In this document: piece after piece, positions 53,392-62,450 of the stretch
How the letters are laid out: every line of letters begins with the position of its first letter
How positions within the stretch are numbered: the first letter of the stretch is position 1
Assembly (NCBI GenBank): GCA_039023545.1
Contig: JBCHKQ010000004.1
Location: 111,426 to 175,425, forward strand
Direction of reading: 5' to 3'
DNA length: 64,000 bases
DNA from: Spirochaetia bacterium 38H-sp
GTDB lineage: Bacteria > Spirochaetota > Spirochaetia > Winmispirales > Winmispiraceae
Made by a program: the position numbers and the translations under genes
The notes under the pieces: generated by a model
What the model was told of the DNA's origin: nothing
The model's database searches: none
The model's input: only the letters and a program-made list of their open reading frames with translations

Positions 53392-53417
53392 ATTATACCA
53401 TCTATATCATTTGTCAA
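53392..53417 (-). promoter_or_regulatory. Candidate promoter of the dcw-flagellar run
   Basis: Consensus TTGACA (53412-53417) and TATAAT (53392-53397) are separated by only 14 bp, shorter than the usual 16-18. Perfect hexamers and position just upstream of the GTGG operator support a real, perhaps tuned, promoter. Transcription would begin near 53385. Confidence 0.55.
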
Positions 53418-53458
53418 CTTCGGATTTGTGTTTTAATGTAGTTTTCTTCCGATAATAC

Positions 53459-53499
53459 AACGCCCTACTCAACACATGTTGAGTAGGGCGTTCAGTTTT
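53459..53499. terminator. Strong 15-bp hairpin, likely terminator after the GH57 gene
   Basis: Perfect arms 53459-53473 and 53478-53492 (AACGCCCTACTCAAC type) surround an ACAT loop. A T-run (53495-53500 region) follows on the plus strand. On the minus strand, the direction of the GH57 gene, the hairpin is followed by a weaker TTGTATTAT. It separates the GH57 operon from the mraZ promoter and could also stop antisense transcription. Confidence 0.6.
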
Positions 53500-53532
53500 T
53501 TATATATTTTATAAATTATTCCAATTTTTTTG

Positions 53533-55131
53533 CTAAAGTGTGCTTATATTATCACCGATAAATATTCGATAATCTATATTACCAAATAGAGGATATTTCT
53601 TCTCCCGTGTGGTTATCAATTCTGTAGGAATCTCGCCTCTGCTAAAAGAAGCGTAAATCTCATAAAAGTAGAATAGATGTTCTTTTATTCTTTTTTCGGC
53701 ATAGGGAACCATAGTCCCATTCCTAATGATGAAAGGCCAATCTGAAGCTTGCGATAACAATATTTCTCTAGCTGCTTGATTAAGTGCTCGAGCTCTCAAT
53801 CCTTCGGCATCAGAAAATCGCAAAGCAAGATCTTGCATCTTTTCTATTGCATGATGGAGATATCTGTATATCCAATCATTTTTGCCATCCAACCATACTT
53901 CGGAGTAGCCTTTTGTTCCCCAGCTTGAAAAAGAGGGAAGGTTCTCCTGAAATTCAAAGTTATTAGAAAGATAAGAAGATGGAGATGCTATTTCTAACAC
54001 ATCGTCTTCTGCAGCAAGCCTTATAACCTCTTCTAACCATGCCAATCCCTCAAACCACCAGTGTCCAAATAATTCTGCATCATAAGGACAGGTTATAACA
54101 GGAGAAAAAGGCATATGTTTATTTATCTGTCGTATCTGCTCTCTTTTTTGTGTTATAAAAAGATGTGCATGTTCTTTTGCTTTTTTTTCCGCAGCCTCAG
54201 GATTATAGATATCTTTATTGTAGGTATTACCTGTTATCGCATTATACTTGTAACCAGTAAAAACCCTACTTTTGCCATCAGGGAAAAAGAAAGATATATC
54301 ATCCATATCAAGTTGATATCCTATATCCTGATAAAAATCACGATATACTACATCAGCAGGATAGCCATGTTTTTGGGACCAGACAGCTTTTGCAGAATGA
54401 GGATCCCTGCCAAATGCAAAAACTCCAGAAGGTGTAACAATCGGAGCAAAAACCCCATATTGTGGTCTTTTTTCTGCAAATAGTATGGCATGTGAAGCTA
54501 CAAAAAAATATTTTATATTTCCATCTGCTAGAATATTTTCCAGTCCAGGTGTATATCCACACTCAGGAAGCCAAAAACCTTGTGGCTGTTGAGTAAAATT
54601 TTCCTTATGCTCATTTATACCAATATTTATTTGAGCTTTTATATTATTAGGAAAGATCTCAAACAAAGGAAGATATGCATGTGTGGCGGCACTTGCAACT
54701 ATTTCTATATAGCCTTTTTTCCTATATTTGTTAAAAGCAGATAATAAATCTCTATGATATAATCTTTCATAATCCTCAAGATTTTGTGAAAATAGATTGA
54801 TATACATATCAACCAGCTTTTCAAGCTCAGAATTCCCTCTTACTCTTATTTTCTCCCTTTCCCCCAGCTCTAGAAGAAGTTCTAGATGCTTTACATATCT
54901 TTCCTGAAGAAGAGAATCCCTGAGCATTGCCGCAAGAGTAGGGGTTATAGTCATGGAAATAGAAAAAGGTACAGAATCCTTATCCAGCCTAGCAAACATT
55001 CTAAGTAGAGGAAGATAAGTTTCCGAAATTGCCTCAAACAGCCATAATTCCTCTAAAAACCTATCGTACTCAGGATGCCTTACAAACGGAAGATGAGCAT
55101 GAAGATGTAACAATAAATATCCTTTATTCAT
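53533..55131 (-). CDS. GH57 1,4-alpha-glucan branching enzyme
   Basis: 532 residues, the size of bacterial GH57 branching enzymes. The N-terminal barrel starts LLHLHAHLPFVRHPEYDRFLEE; the nucleophile Glu190 lies in FWLPECGYTPG and the acid/base Asp351 in TCPYDAELFGHWWFEG. A helical C-terminal region (DUF1957) follows. It makes alpha-1,6 branches in glycogen-like polymers. The ATG at 55131 has AGGTGA upstream and lies within a few bases of the DUF4912 gene end, with which it is coupled. Confidence 0.92.
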   Translation of the reverse strand: MNKGYLLLHLHAHLPFVRHPEYDRFLEELWLFEAISETYLPLLRMFARLDKDSVPFSISMTITPTLAAMLRDSLLQERYVKHLELLLELGEREKIRVRGNSELEKLVDMYINLFSQNLEDYERLYHRDLLSAFNKYRKKGYIEIVASAATHAYLPLFEIFPNNIKAQINIGINEHKENFTQQPQGFWLPECGYTPGLENILADGNIKYFFVASHAILFAEKRPQYGVFAPIVTPSGVFAFGRDPHSAKAVWSQKHGYPADVVYRDFYQDIGYQLDMDDISFFFPDGKSRVFTGYKYNAITGNTYNKDIYNPEAAEKKAKEHAHLFITQKREQIRQINKHMPFSPVITCPYDAELFGHWWFEGLAWLEEVIRLAAEDDVLEIASPSSYLSNNFEFQENLPSFSSWGTKGYSEVWLDGKNDWIYRYLHHAIEKMQDLALRFSDAEGLRARALNQAAREILLSQASDWPFIIRNGTMVPYAEKRIKEHLFYFYEIYASFSRGEIPTELITTREKKYPLFGNIDYRIFIGDNISTL

Positions 55132-55133
55132 AA

Positions 55134-55859
55134 TCAATCACCTGTAATATAAAAATCAACTGAGGAAAAAGACGAAGAGGATTCAAAAGGCGACTGAATA
55201 GCAAGAAACTCCTCTCTGGTATCTATTGCAGATAAAGAAATAAGAATATCGGAATCAAGATTAAAGTCATTATCATTCTTAGGTTTTATCTGCACGGAGG
55301 GCACGTCAATAATATTTGAGGTAAGGATCACATTTTCTTTATCCATTTCCTGAGTTACCAACGATACCTGATAAGAATATCCCTGTACAATGCTAAAATA
55401 ATAGGAATCATCATCAGTACTGACAGGAATCACATAACTGTCAAGAGAGGAATCCTTATCATTTTTTTTATATTGATATACCTTTAGGAAAAACCCAGAA
55501 AAATCTTCATTTGATAACAGTTCCTCCAGAATAGTATCCTTTACATTCCAATAGCAAAAGGCCCAAACAGGATCTCTGATAAGAAGTCTAAAGAACGACT
55601 CTCCTTTTAAATCTGGTAATTTCTTTTCTTCCAAATTATTGTAGAGTTCTTCATCTATCAATACGTCATATTTTCTCTGCTCCACACGCATCGGAGCATT
55701 TTCTATATCATCCAATTCTTCCCGTCTATCATTACAATCATCGAGTATCTGTTCTATCAAGGATTCTCTTGAGATATCATCTCTGACTTTTATTTTCCTC
55801 TTTTTTGCAATATCAATCAAAATCTCGGAATCAAGGCTTTCTAACGCTTTCCTATCCAT
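55134..55859 (-). CDS. DUF4912 domain protein
   Basis: 241 residues. An N-terminal SAP/Rho-N-like helical segment (about 1-45, LESLDSEILIDIAKKRKIKVRDDISRESLIEQIL) precedes a DUF4912 beta-rich domain (about 85-190) with RDPVWAFCYWNV and YYFSIVQGYSYQVSLV. In many bacteria DUF4912 genes accompany GH57 genes, as here, where the stop overlaps the next start. A carbohydrate-related partner role is inferred from that pairing. Confidence 0.8.
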   Translation of the reverse strand: MDRKALESLDSEILIDIAKKRKIKVRDDISRESLIEQILDDCNDRREELDDIENAPMRVEQRKYDVLIDEELYNNLEEKKLPDLKGESFFRLLIRDPVWAFCYWNVKDTILEELLSNEDFSGFFLKVYQYKKNDKDSSLDSYVIPVSTDDDSYYFSIVQGYSYQVSLVTQEMDKENVILTSNIIDVPSVQIKPKNDNDFNLDSDILISLSAIDTREEFLAIQSPFESSSSFSSVDFYITGD

Positions 55860-55901
55860 ATCTTTTATCCTAAAGAAAAGATTTTCATAGTGTCAAGTAA
55901 C

Positions 55902-56756
55902 TTATAAATCAACAGTTGGTTTTCTTATAAGGAATAGCATAACATCTCCAAAACCCAATAGTTTTGCCATAATATCAAAAGGTTTCTTAATGAAAGTAGG
56001 AACAATACCTTTTGCAATGCCTCCCCATGTTTTCCATGCAACTATTTCAAACCCTTGTTTTTCCAAAATAGAAAGAAGAGTATGCTTTGAAAACAAAAAA
56101 GTATGATCTGGAATAGCAGACCTCCACTTCTCACGTAGGAGCAAAGCCTGAAAACCTTCAACATTAGGAGTAACAATAACAGCATAACCTCCGGGTACAA
56201 GCAATCTATAAATTGCAGACAAAAAGGCTACCGGAGATGGCACATGTTCTATTACATGAGAAGAATGAATAAATCCAAAATATTCATTTTCTATATCAAC
56301 ACTCTCAACTGGTGTTTCTAATATTTCCAGACCATAATTTTTTCTTGCATATTCTGCAGACTGATGACATATTTCTATACCGTAAGCGTCCCATCCCCGT
56401 GACTTAAAAAAGGAGAGCAGTTTCCCTGTAGCACAGCCTATATCCAAAATACGCTTCACCTTAATTAAACTTTCCAACTCATCAAAAAACCGAATATCAT
56501 TTAGGCCCTTTAACATCAGATCAAAAAAATTGCTTTCATTCTCAATTTCGTACTCAAAATAGGAATCATCATATCTACCTGCAAGTGCATCTGGAACAGG
56601 CTGTGGATACTGATATACAAATCCGCATTTTTTACATTTCACATAGCTTGCGGACTCTATTTGCCAAAACATCCGCCTTTCGGCTGAACCACATACATAA
56701 CAATCAATATGCCTTTTTGGCTCATTAGAAGGACGAGTAGAAAAAGTTTTTGTCAT
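55902..56756 (-). CDS. SAM-dependent methyltransferase with N-terminal zinc ribbon
   Basis: 284 residues. Four cysteines (19, 22, 41, 44) form a likely zinc ribbon at the N-terminus. A class I methyltransferase fold follows: motif I ILDIGCATGKLLSFF (about 98-112), FIHSSHVIEHVPSP and LLVPGGYAVIVTPN. This layout is common in enzymes acting on sugars or lipid-linked glycans, but the substrate is unknown. It has its own GGGAG ribosome-binding site and lies between two exported proteins and the GH57 pair. Confidence 0.82.
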   Translation of the reverse strand: MTKTFSTRPSNEPKRHIDCYVCGSAERRMFWQIESASYVKCKKCGFVYQYPQPVPDALAGRYDDSYFEYEIENESNFFDLMLKGLNDIRFFDELESLIKVKRILDIGCATGKLLSFFKSRGWDAYGIEICHQSAEYARKNYGLEILETPVESVDIENEYFGFIHSSHVIEHVPSPVAFLSAIYRLLVPGGYAVIVTPNVEGFQALLLREKWRSAIPDHTFLFSKHTLLSILEKQGFEIVAWKTWGGIAKGIVPTFIKKPFDIMAKLLGFGDVMLFLIRKPTVDL

Positions 56757-56768
56757 ACATACTCCCGG

Positions 56769-57599
56769 CTATTTTACTATAAGACTATAATATTGATAAT
56801 CTACACTACCATTAATATCCTCTAGGACTATCTTCAAACTCTGTTTTCCGGGAAGAAATCTAAATTCTCCCAAAATAAAGTTACCAGCAGAATCAAAAAT
56901 TTCGTCGGACGGCCGTGAAGATACAACAGACATATTCCCGGCAAAAATAAAAACAGAACTCATTTCAAAATACGCTATCTCAAGACCTTCAAGGAATACC
57001 GAAATCTTATACCATGGTAATTTGATATTATCAGAAACATAATAGGCTTTGAGTCTCATTTTCCAAGTACCAATAGGAAGAAAATTATCTTTATATTTAT
57101 CAAGAATAATTTCTCTCCCGTCATCTGATACAATAGAAAAAGATTCCACCACTGCTTTTGGCTTAGCATTCACAGGAATACGAGGTAAAAGCAATAAAGG
57201 ATTCATCACCATTTTTTTATTGGTATCATAGAATTCCATATAATATATATCAGAAATGGGAACACCCAGCTCAGTAAATTCTGATAGAAAACCGGAATCT
57301 TCTGCCACAGATAAGCCCATATAACAAGAATAAAGACCATCACCATTATATATTATAGAAGAACTATCTTTAAAATAAGGTATAACGCTTCTTTTTGAAT
57401 CATAATAAAAAACGAGTTCACCTGGAATAGCGATATCCACAGGATAGTTAGAATTAAAAATTAAGCCCGAAGAAAGGTGGGAAAAATTATTAGTATAAAA
57501 CTGGCCAAAAAACACATTGACATTCTGATAAGAACCAGGCCACTCTATGGAAAATGCAAAACTAGAAACAAAAAAAAACATTAGGATTTTGCTTCTCAT
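56769..57599 (-). CDS. Exported protein of unknown function, possible degenerate LytM/M23 fold
   Basis: 276 residues with an N-terminal signal peptide (about 1-17). The early part (NNFSHLSSGLIFNSNYPVDIAIPGELVFYY) resembles the beginning of LytM/M23 peptidase domains (H-x-G, then PV-x-A-x-x-x-G-x-V), but metal ligands are not complete. The rest is beta-rich. Translation is probably coupled to the next upstream gene, whose stop it overlaps. Inactive LytM-type proteins often regulate cell-wall enzymes; that is only a suggestion. Confidence 0.6.
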   Translation of the reverse strand: MRSKILMFFFVSSFAFSIEWPGSYQNVNVFFGQFYTNNFSHLSSGLIFNSNYPVDIAIPGELVFYYDSKRSVIPYFKDSSSIIYNGDGLYSCYMGLSVAEDSGFLSEFTELGVPISDIYYMEFYDTNKKMVMNPLLLLPRIPVNAKPKAVVESFSIVSDDGREIILDKYKDNFLPIGTWKMRLKAYYVSDNIKLPWYKISVFLEGLEIAYFEMSSVFIFAGNMSVVSSRPSDEIFDSAGNFILGEFRFLPGKQSLKIVLEDINGSVDYQYYSLIVK

Positions 57600-58642
57600 A
57601 TTCTATCACCCGTTTTTTTTATTGCAATCAAAAAAAAACCTTTTTTTGAAAAAAACATGAATTTATTTTCTTTATATCCGGGGATAACTCTTAAATCCGA
57701 TAATACAGACGAAAATAATACTTTATTATTTTTTATAGCAGAAAGAACCATACTATTATTTTCTTGAGAAACCACAAAATCAAGTTTTAGGCTCTCCACA
57801 TTATAAAATCTCAATAGACTTTTTATATCAAATCTTATCTCCTCGTTTGTATTTATGTTCTTTATCAACATGCCGTTCTTCTCTTCTACTACAACTCTAC
57901 CATTAGACACCGTAATATATACAGGACGTTTAAGTACTCCGCTCAAAACAGTATTCCATATTTCTTTTGGTTTTCCTTCTGTAATAGAATAAACACGAAC
58001 ATACTGCTTCTTAAATCCTTCCACAAGAGCAAGATACTTATAATCATCGCTCAGTGCCAATCCATACACAATGGACTCACCAGTATTGGAAACAGTTATT
58101 TTATAAGAGTTGCTGGGAGTATCCCAATAAACATCTCCCCCTACGACAGCAGAAACAACATTATCGGATGGAGCAGTAAAAGCAGTTACAACACCTGGAT
58201 ACACATAAGAATTTATGATCCAATTATCCAAATTAAGTCTCTTAATAAACTTTCCGGAATCATCGATAAAAAAAACATAAGGACTACTACTGTCATAAAA
58301 AAAAGGTCTTCCCTGTTTCAGAAAACTTCCTACCTTTCTATCTTCCCAATCTTTAATTATCCATTGTCCGTTGTCTTCTATTATATAAAAATGCGAAGAA
58401 GCAGCTCCATTATCTATTTTTTTCTCTATCCAACTTTTTAAATTCCAATCCACTACACCCGCAACACCAGAATACATATAACTCCAACTATCGGCATAAT
58501 AAGCATTATCCTTGGAGTGATTGGTATCCGTCACGTCGGTTTTTGCTTCAATAGAAAAAAATATTTCATCTCCTAAATGATACGGGAAAATAAAAAAAGA
58601 GAAGCAGAACAAAACAAGTAACCATAAAAGAATATCTCTCAT
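57596..58642 (-). CDS. Membrane-anchored or exported protein, propeller-like repeats, unknown function
   Basis: 348 residues with one N-terminal hydrophobic segment (about 4-20, DILLWLLVLFCFSFFIF). The rest is beta-rich with recurring short strands (for example YGLALSDDYKYLALVEG followed by VRVYSITEGKPKEIWN), suggesting a WD-like propeller facing the periplasm. The ATG at 58642 is preferred because the candidate promoter at 58676-58703 lies inside a longer frame that starts at 58693. It overlaps the next gene by 4 bases. Confidence 0.6.
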   Translation of the reverse strand: MRDILLWLLVLFCFSFFIFPYHLGDEIFFSIEAKTDVTDTNHSKDNAYYADSWSYMYSGVAGVVDWNLKSWIEKKIDNGAASSHFYIIEDNGQWIIKDWEDRKVGSFLKQGRPFFYDSSSPYVFFIDDSGKFIKRLNLDNWIINSYVYPGVVTAFTAPSDNVVSAVVGGDVYWDTPSNSYKITVSNTGESIVYGLALSDDYKYLALVEGFKKQYVRVYSITEGKPKEIWNTVLSGVLKRPVYITVSNGRVVVEEKNGMLIKNINTNEEIRFDIKSLLRFYNVESLKLDFVVSQENNSMVLSAIKNNKVLFSSVLSDLRVIPGYKENKFMFFSKKGFFLIAIKKTGDRI

Positions 58643-58675
58643 ATATGCCTTTATAATATTTAGCTTTTGAATTAT

Positions 58676-58703
58676 CCTATAATAACGAAACATAAGATGT
58701 CAA
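58676..58703 (-). promoter_or_regulatory. Candidate promoter for the exported-protein/GH57 gene group
   Basis: TTGACA (58698-58703) and TATAGG (58676-58681) with a 16-bp spacer, reading leftward. It is placed in the divergent gap with cdd and would serve genes from 58642 down to 53533. Confidence 0.5.
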
Positions 58704-58715
58704 CAAGAGGTAAAT

Positions 58716-59120
58716 ATGGAAAAAATAAAGCTTATGGAAAAGGCTAAAGAAGCCAGCAAAAAAGCATACGCCCCATACTCAAAGATAAATGTAGGTTGTG
58801 CAATAGAAACAATGGAAGGAGAAATCATACTGGGAGCCAATATAGAAAACAGATCATACGGACTAACAATATGCGCAGAAAGAACAGCCATATTCAACTA
58901 TGTACTAGGAAAACATAAAGGAATAAAAGCTCTTGCCATATACAGCGCAAACGTAGAAAATACTCTTTACCCTTGCGGAGCATGCAGACAGGTTATGTCA
59001 GAATTTATGAAAAAAGATACACCTATAATATGTTATAATGCAAAAGAAAATAAAATAATAACAGAAACATTGGGAAGTCTTTTTCCAGGCGATGTCCTCT
59101 CAGAAATAAAGCCAGATTAA
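58716..59120 (+). CDS. cdd: Cytidine deaminase
   Basis: 134 residues, the size of the homotetrameric CDA family. The zinc site Cys53-Ala-Glu55 and Pro86-Cys87-Gly-Ala-Cys90 is intact, and YAPYSKINVG near residue 18 and NIENRSYG match the substrate loop. It deaminates cytidine and deoxycytidine for salvage. It is the only rightward gene in this half of the window. AGAGGTAAAT precedes the ATG. Confidence 0.95.
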   Translation: MEKIKLMEKAKEASKKAYAPYSKINVGCAIETMEGEIILGANIENRSYGLTICAERTAIFNYVLGKHKGIKALAIYSANVENTLYPCGACRQVMSEFMKKDTPIICYNAKENKIITETLGSLFPGDVLSEIKPD

Positions 59121-59122
59121 AA

Positions 59123-59923
59123 TCAGGAATTTTTAGCTCGCTTTTCATCATCTTCCATTTTTGTCTTCCAAACATCTATTTTTCTATTTGTACTTTCTAC
59201 CTCTTCCTTATTTCCCAGAATCTGATTAAACCTCTTATAACTTTCCAGAAAAAGTATCGCCTTTCTAAAATCATCAAGTCTCTGAGTAGAAAGCTCATAT
59301 CTTTCTCTATAGCGATCAGCAGCCTGAGCAAGAAGACGCTTTACCATATCCACATACAACAGGCGCTCTCTATATCCATCAATCCTAGGATCAAGCTTAG
59401 CAACAATTTCACGCAAATCAAGAATATTTTTTGAAACAACTGCAAATCTGGCCTCAAGATCCACAAAAGCCCATTTCCACTTGGAAACCTCCCCAAAGGC
59501 ATCCTTAACACTTGCTAAAGAAAACCCCAATTTATTTATCAGTCTGAATCTCTCAATATCATTAATTCCCATAATAGCATCCCACCTCCCCTTTAACTCA
59601 CTAAGAGGCGGATCAATAGAAGAAGAAACCACATCTTCTATCCGCATAATAGAAACAGAGCAAAGTTTTCTTGCTTCATTTAAAAAACCATCATTTTTTA
59701 TTCCCAGCAACTGTTCTGACAAAGCATTCATGAGAAGATAAAACGACACCTTGTTGATAAGAAGCTCAGACAGAGCAAATCTCTGAACCTCAAAACCAGA
59801 GTCAGAAGATGCTATAACAGACTCTAGGTTTTTTTCTCTTGACGAAAGCTTATCCAATATATTCTTATATTTCTGAATCCTATTAGCATATATTTGCTTT
59901 GCCTCTTCTGAAACTTTAGCCAC
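59123..59923 (-). CDS. All-helical protein of unknown function, upstream-coupled to recN
   Basis: 266 residues, predicted almost wholly alpha-helical with heptad-like stretches (about 10-35, 170-260) and no membrane segment or signal. No known family recognised. Start is GTG at 59923 with AAGGAG 6 bases upstream, inside the last codons of recN, so it is co-translated with recN. It converges with cdd, with 2 bases between the stops. Possible partner of RecN or a separate cytosolic factor. Confidence 0.7.
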   Translation of the reverse strand: MAKVSEEAKQIYANRIQKYKNILDKLSSREKNLESVIASSDSGFEVQRFALSELLINKVSFYLLMNALSEQLLGIKNDGFLNEARKLCSVSIMRIEDVVSSSIDPPLSELKGRWDAIMGINDIERFRLINKLGFSLASVKDAFGEVSKWKWAFVDLEARFAVVSKNILDLREIVAKLDPRIDGYRERLLYVDMVKRLLAQAADRYRERYELSTQRLDDFRKAILFLESYKRFNQILGNKEEVESTNRKIDVWKTKMEDDEKRAKNS

Positions 59924-61613
59924 CTTTTACTCCTTGATATCTCTCAAGCAAAGCCCTGGCATGCTCCAAGGAAACAGGATTTTCCGAATCGCCAGAAAGC
60001 ATCCTTGCTATTTCCTTTTCCCTTTCCTCTTTTTTTATATAACTTATATCGGTATAAGTGGCATTAGATTCAACTCTCTTGCTAACAAAAAGATGCCTAT
60101 CTGCTCTGGAAGCAATGGAAGCAATATGAGTAATACAAAAAACCTGCTTATCTTTAGCAAGCTCAGAAAGATGCTTACCAACAGCTATAGCTACCTCACC
60201 TCCAATACCTGTATCCACCTCATCAAAAATAATTGTAGAAATGGAATCTGCCTTTGCCATAAGGGTTTTTATGGCAAGCATAACCCTAGAAAGCTCACCT
60301 CCAGAAGCAATTTTCCTAAGAGGTTTAAAATCCTCTCCGGCATTAGGTGCAATAAGAAATTCAACAGTATCCATACCGGAGGGGTTACACAGCGGAACAC
60401 CCTTTTCCGATATGCGAGGAGAAACATCTATCTTAAACCTTGCCTTAGTCATTCCTAGAGTTTTTACAATATCTTCAATCTTTGCAGAAGAATCAGAAGC
60501 AGCCGCATTTCTCAAAGCGGATATTTGTTTGGCCATTTCAAAAACACCACGTCTTAGCTCGGAAACCTTCTTCTCCAACTGCATAATATCATCATCGTAA
60601 GAAACAACTTCCTCAAGTCTTTTTTGGGCATTTTCAAGATACGAAAGAATCTCAGGGATAGAATCTCCATATTTACGCTTGAGCTTCTGAATCTGTGCAA
60701 TACGCTCGGAACACTGCTCAAGCCTCTCAGGAGAAAAAGAAAGACCATCCCTGTAAGAAGAAAGCTGTTCTACAACATCCTCAACCTCATAAAATGCACT
60801 TTCCAATCTGGAATACAACTCCTTAATAGAAGAATCAAACCCTGCAACACTATCAAGAAGTCGTAACATACGCTTGAGACCAGGCAAAACACCATGCCCA
60901 TCATCCCCTGCCAGATAAAAAAAATCGGACAAATCGGAAAAAATCTTTTCCATATTGGATAAAACAGCTAGCTCGCGATCCAACTCTTCATCTTCACCTT
61001 CGACAAGAGAAGCTCCTTCAATCTCCTTTACAGAAAACTCAAGAAGCTCTCTTTCCTTCTCCAAATTATCCCCTCTGGCAACAAGCTCATCAAGCCTGTT
61101 TTTGGTAGAAACAAAATCATTAAAAAGAGAAGAATACCTTGCAAGCTCATCATCTAGCCCTGCAAAAGAATCAAGATATCTTCTCTGACTATCCGGTTTA
61201 AATAGAGATTGATGCTCATGTTGTCCATGTATGTCCACAAGAAAAGACGTAAACTCTGCAAGATCAGAAGCAGAAACGCTGACCCCGGATATAAAAGCAG
61301 AACTCCTACCCGTCTTTTTTATAACACGTCTTACGATAACAAGACCATCCTCAAACGCTATATCCCGCCCAGAAAGCCATAATAAAGCATCATTATTATT
61401 AGCTACATTAAAGACAGCAGAAACCTCTGCAAAATCGGCACCACTCCTTATGACATCAGAAGCGACACGCTCTCCCACCAAAACAGAGAGAGCACCTATA
61501 AATACGGACTTTCCAGCACCAGTTTCACCCGTTATAACAGTGAAGCCAGGAAAAAAATCCACAACAAGCTCGTCTATAATAGCATAATTTCTTATAGAAA
61601 GCTGTTCAAGCAT
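59916..61613 (-). CDS. recN: DNA repair protein RecN
   Basis: 565 residues of the SMC-like RecN family. Walker A GETGAGKSVFIGAL (about 29-42), a central coiled coil (about 155-360), the signature LRKIASGGELSRVMLAIK and Walker B STIIFDEVDTGIGGEVA are intact, as is QVFCITHIASIASRADRHLFV. It acts in double-strand break repair. Its start overlaps the nadK end by 8 bases, an often-seen pairing. Confidence 0.96.
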   Translation of the reverse strand: MLEQLSIRNYAIIDELVVDFFPGFTVITGETGAGKSVFIGALSVLVGERVASDVIRSGADFAEVSAVFNVANNNDALLWLSGRDIAFEDGLVIVRRVIKKTGRSSAFISGVSVSASDLAEFTSFLVDIHGQHEHQSLFKPDSQRRYLDSFAGLDDELARYSSLFNDFVSTKNRLDELVARGDNLEKERELLEFSVKEIEGASLVEGEDEELDRELAVLSNMEKIFSDLSDFFYLAGDDGHGVLPGLKRMLRLLDSVAGFDSSIKELYSRLESAFYEVEDVVEQLSSYRDGLSFSPERLEQCSERIAQIQKLKRKYGDSIPEILSYLENAQKRLEEVVSYDDDIMQLEKKVSELRRGVFEMAKQISALRNAAASDSSAKIEDIVKTLGMTKARFKIDVSPRISEKGVPLCNPSGMDTVEFLIAPNAGEDFKPLRKIASGGELSRVMLAIKTLMAKADSISTIIFDEVDTGIGGEVAIAVGKHLSELAKDKQVFCITHIASIASRADRHLFVSKRVESNATYTDISYIKKEEREKEIARMLSGDSENPVSLEHARALLERYQGVKGG

Positions 61614-62442
61614 AAACAGGCCCTCCTGACCATCTCAACTTGGTTCTCAAAAGCTCATAAAAAGAAAGAGACCCAAGAAGAAGCACCTTAGCCCTGACCC
61701 CCCTATCCTCAACTCTAATAACATCACCGGGAAGAAGAGAAAAAACCTCCTGCCCATCTATCGTGAGCATAACATCGCTTCTCTGCTCATTCATAACCCT
61801 CACACATACAGGCTCCCTTGCAGGAGTAACAACAGGCCTGCTGGCAAGAGAAAAAGCACAAATAGGAGTAATAATAAACGCCTCAACATCAGGATGCAAA
61901 ATAGCCCCTCCAGCTGCGGCAGAATATGCAGTAGAACCAGTAGGAGTAGCAATAATAATACCATCAGCATGGTACTCCCCCATCATACAACCATGCAGCT
62001 CAACAGAAAGCTTTACAATCTTAGAAATCCCCTGAGAAGACACAACAACATCGTTAAGAGCAACAAAATCACGGACAACACCATCCTTGCGTACAACAGA
62101 AACACTCAACATAAGCCGCTCTACAGGTAAAGCCCGCCCCTCTCTCCAGTTATCAAAAAGAGACCACCACTCATCTCTACCAGACTCAGCAAGAAAACCT
62201 AACCTGCCCGCATTTATAGGAAGAAGAGGCACATCAGACCCCGCAAGCAATCTAGAAGCAAACAACACAGTACCATCCCCACCTATGGAAACAGCAAGAG
62301 AATAAGAAGAAAAATCAAAAACCTTAGAATCACTCCAGACATCCACAACACAACCAGCAGAAGACAAACGATCTCTCACATCAGAGAGAATATCATGGGC
62401 AAGAGACTTGGATAAATTAGCAACAATCAAAACCCTGCACAT
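61606..62442 (-). CDS. nadK: NAD kinase
   Basis: 278 residues. The GGDGT motif (54-58), LPINAGRLGFLAE, the ADGIIIATPTGSTAYSAAAGG segment and the C-terminal PVVTPAREPVCVRV are diagnostic. It phosphorylates NAD to NADP. It lies between the DegT-fold gene and recN; AGGTG precedes the ATG. Confidence 0.96.
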   Translation of the reverse strand: MCRVLIVANLSKSLAHDILSDVRDRLSSAGCVVDVWSDSKVFDFSSYSLAVSIGGDGTVLFASRLLAGSDVPLLPINAGRLGFLAESGRDEWWSLFDNWREGRALPVERLMLSVSVVRKDGVVRDFVALNDVVVSSQGISKIVKLSVELHGCMMGEYHADGIIIATPTGSTAYSAAAGGAILHPDVEAFIITPICAFSLASRPVVTPAREPVCVRVMNEQRSDVMLTIDGQEVFSLLPGDVIRVEDRGVRAKVLLLGSLSFYELLRTKLRWSGGPVYA

Positions 62443-62450
62443 AAAAACAC

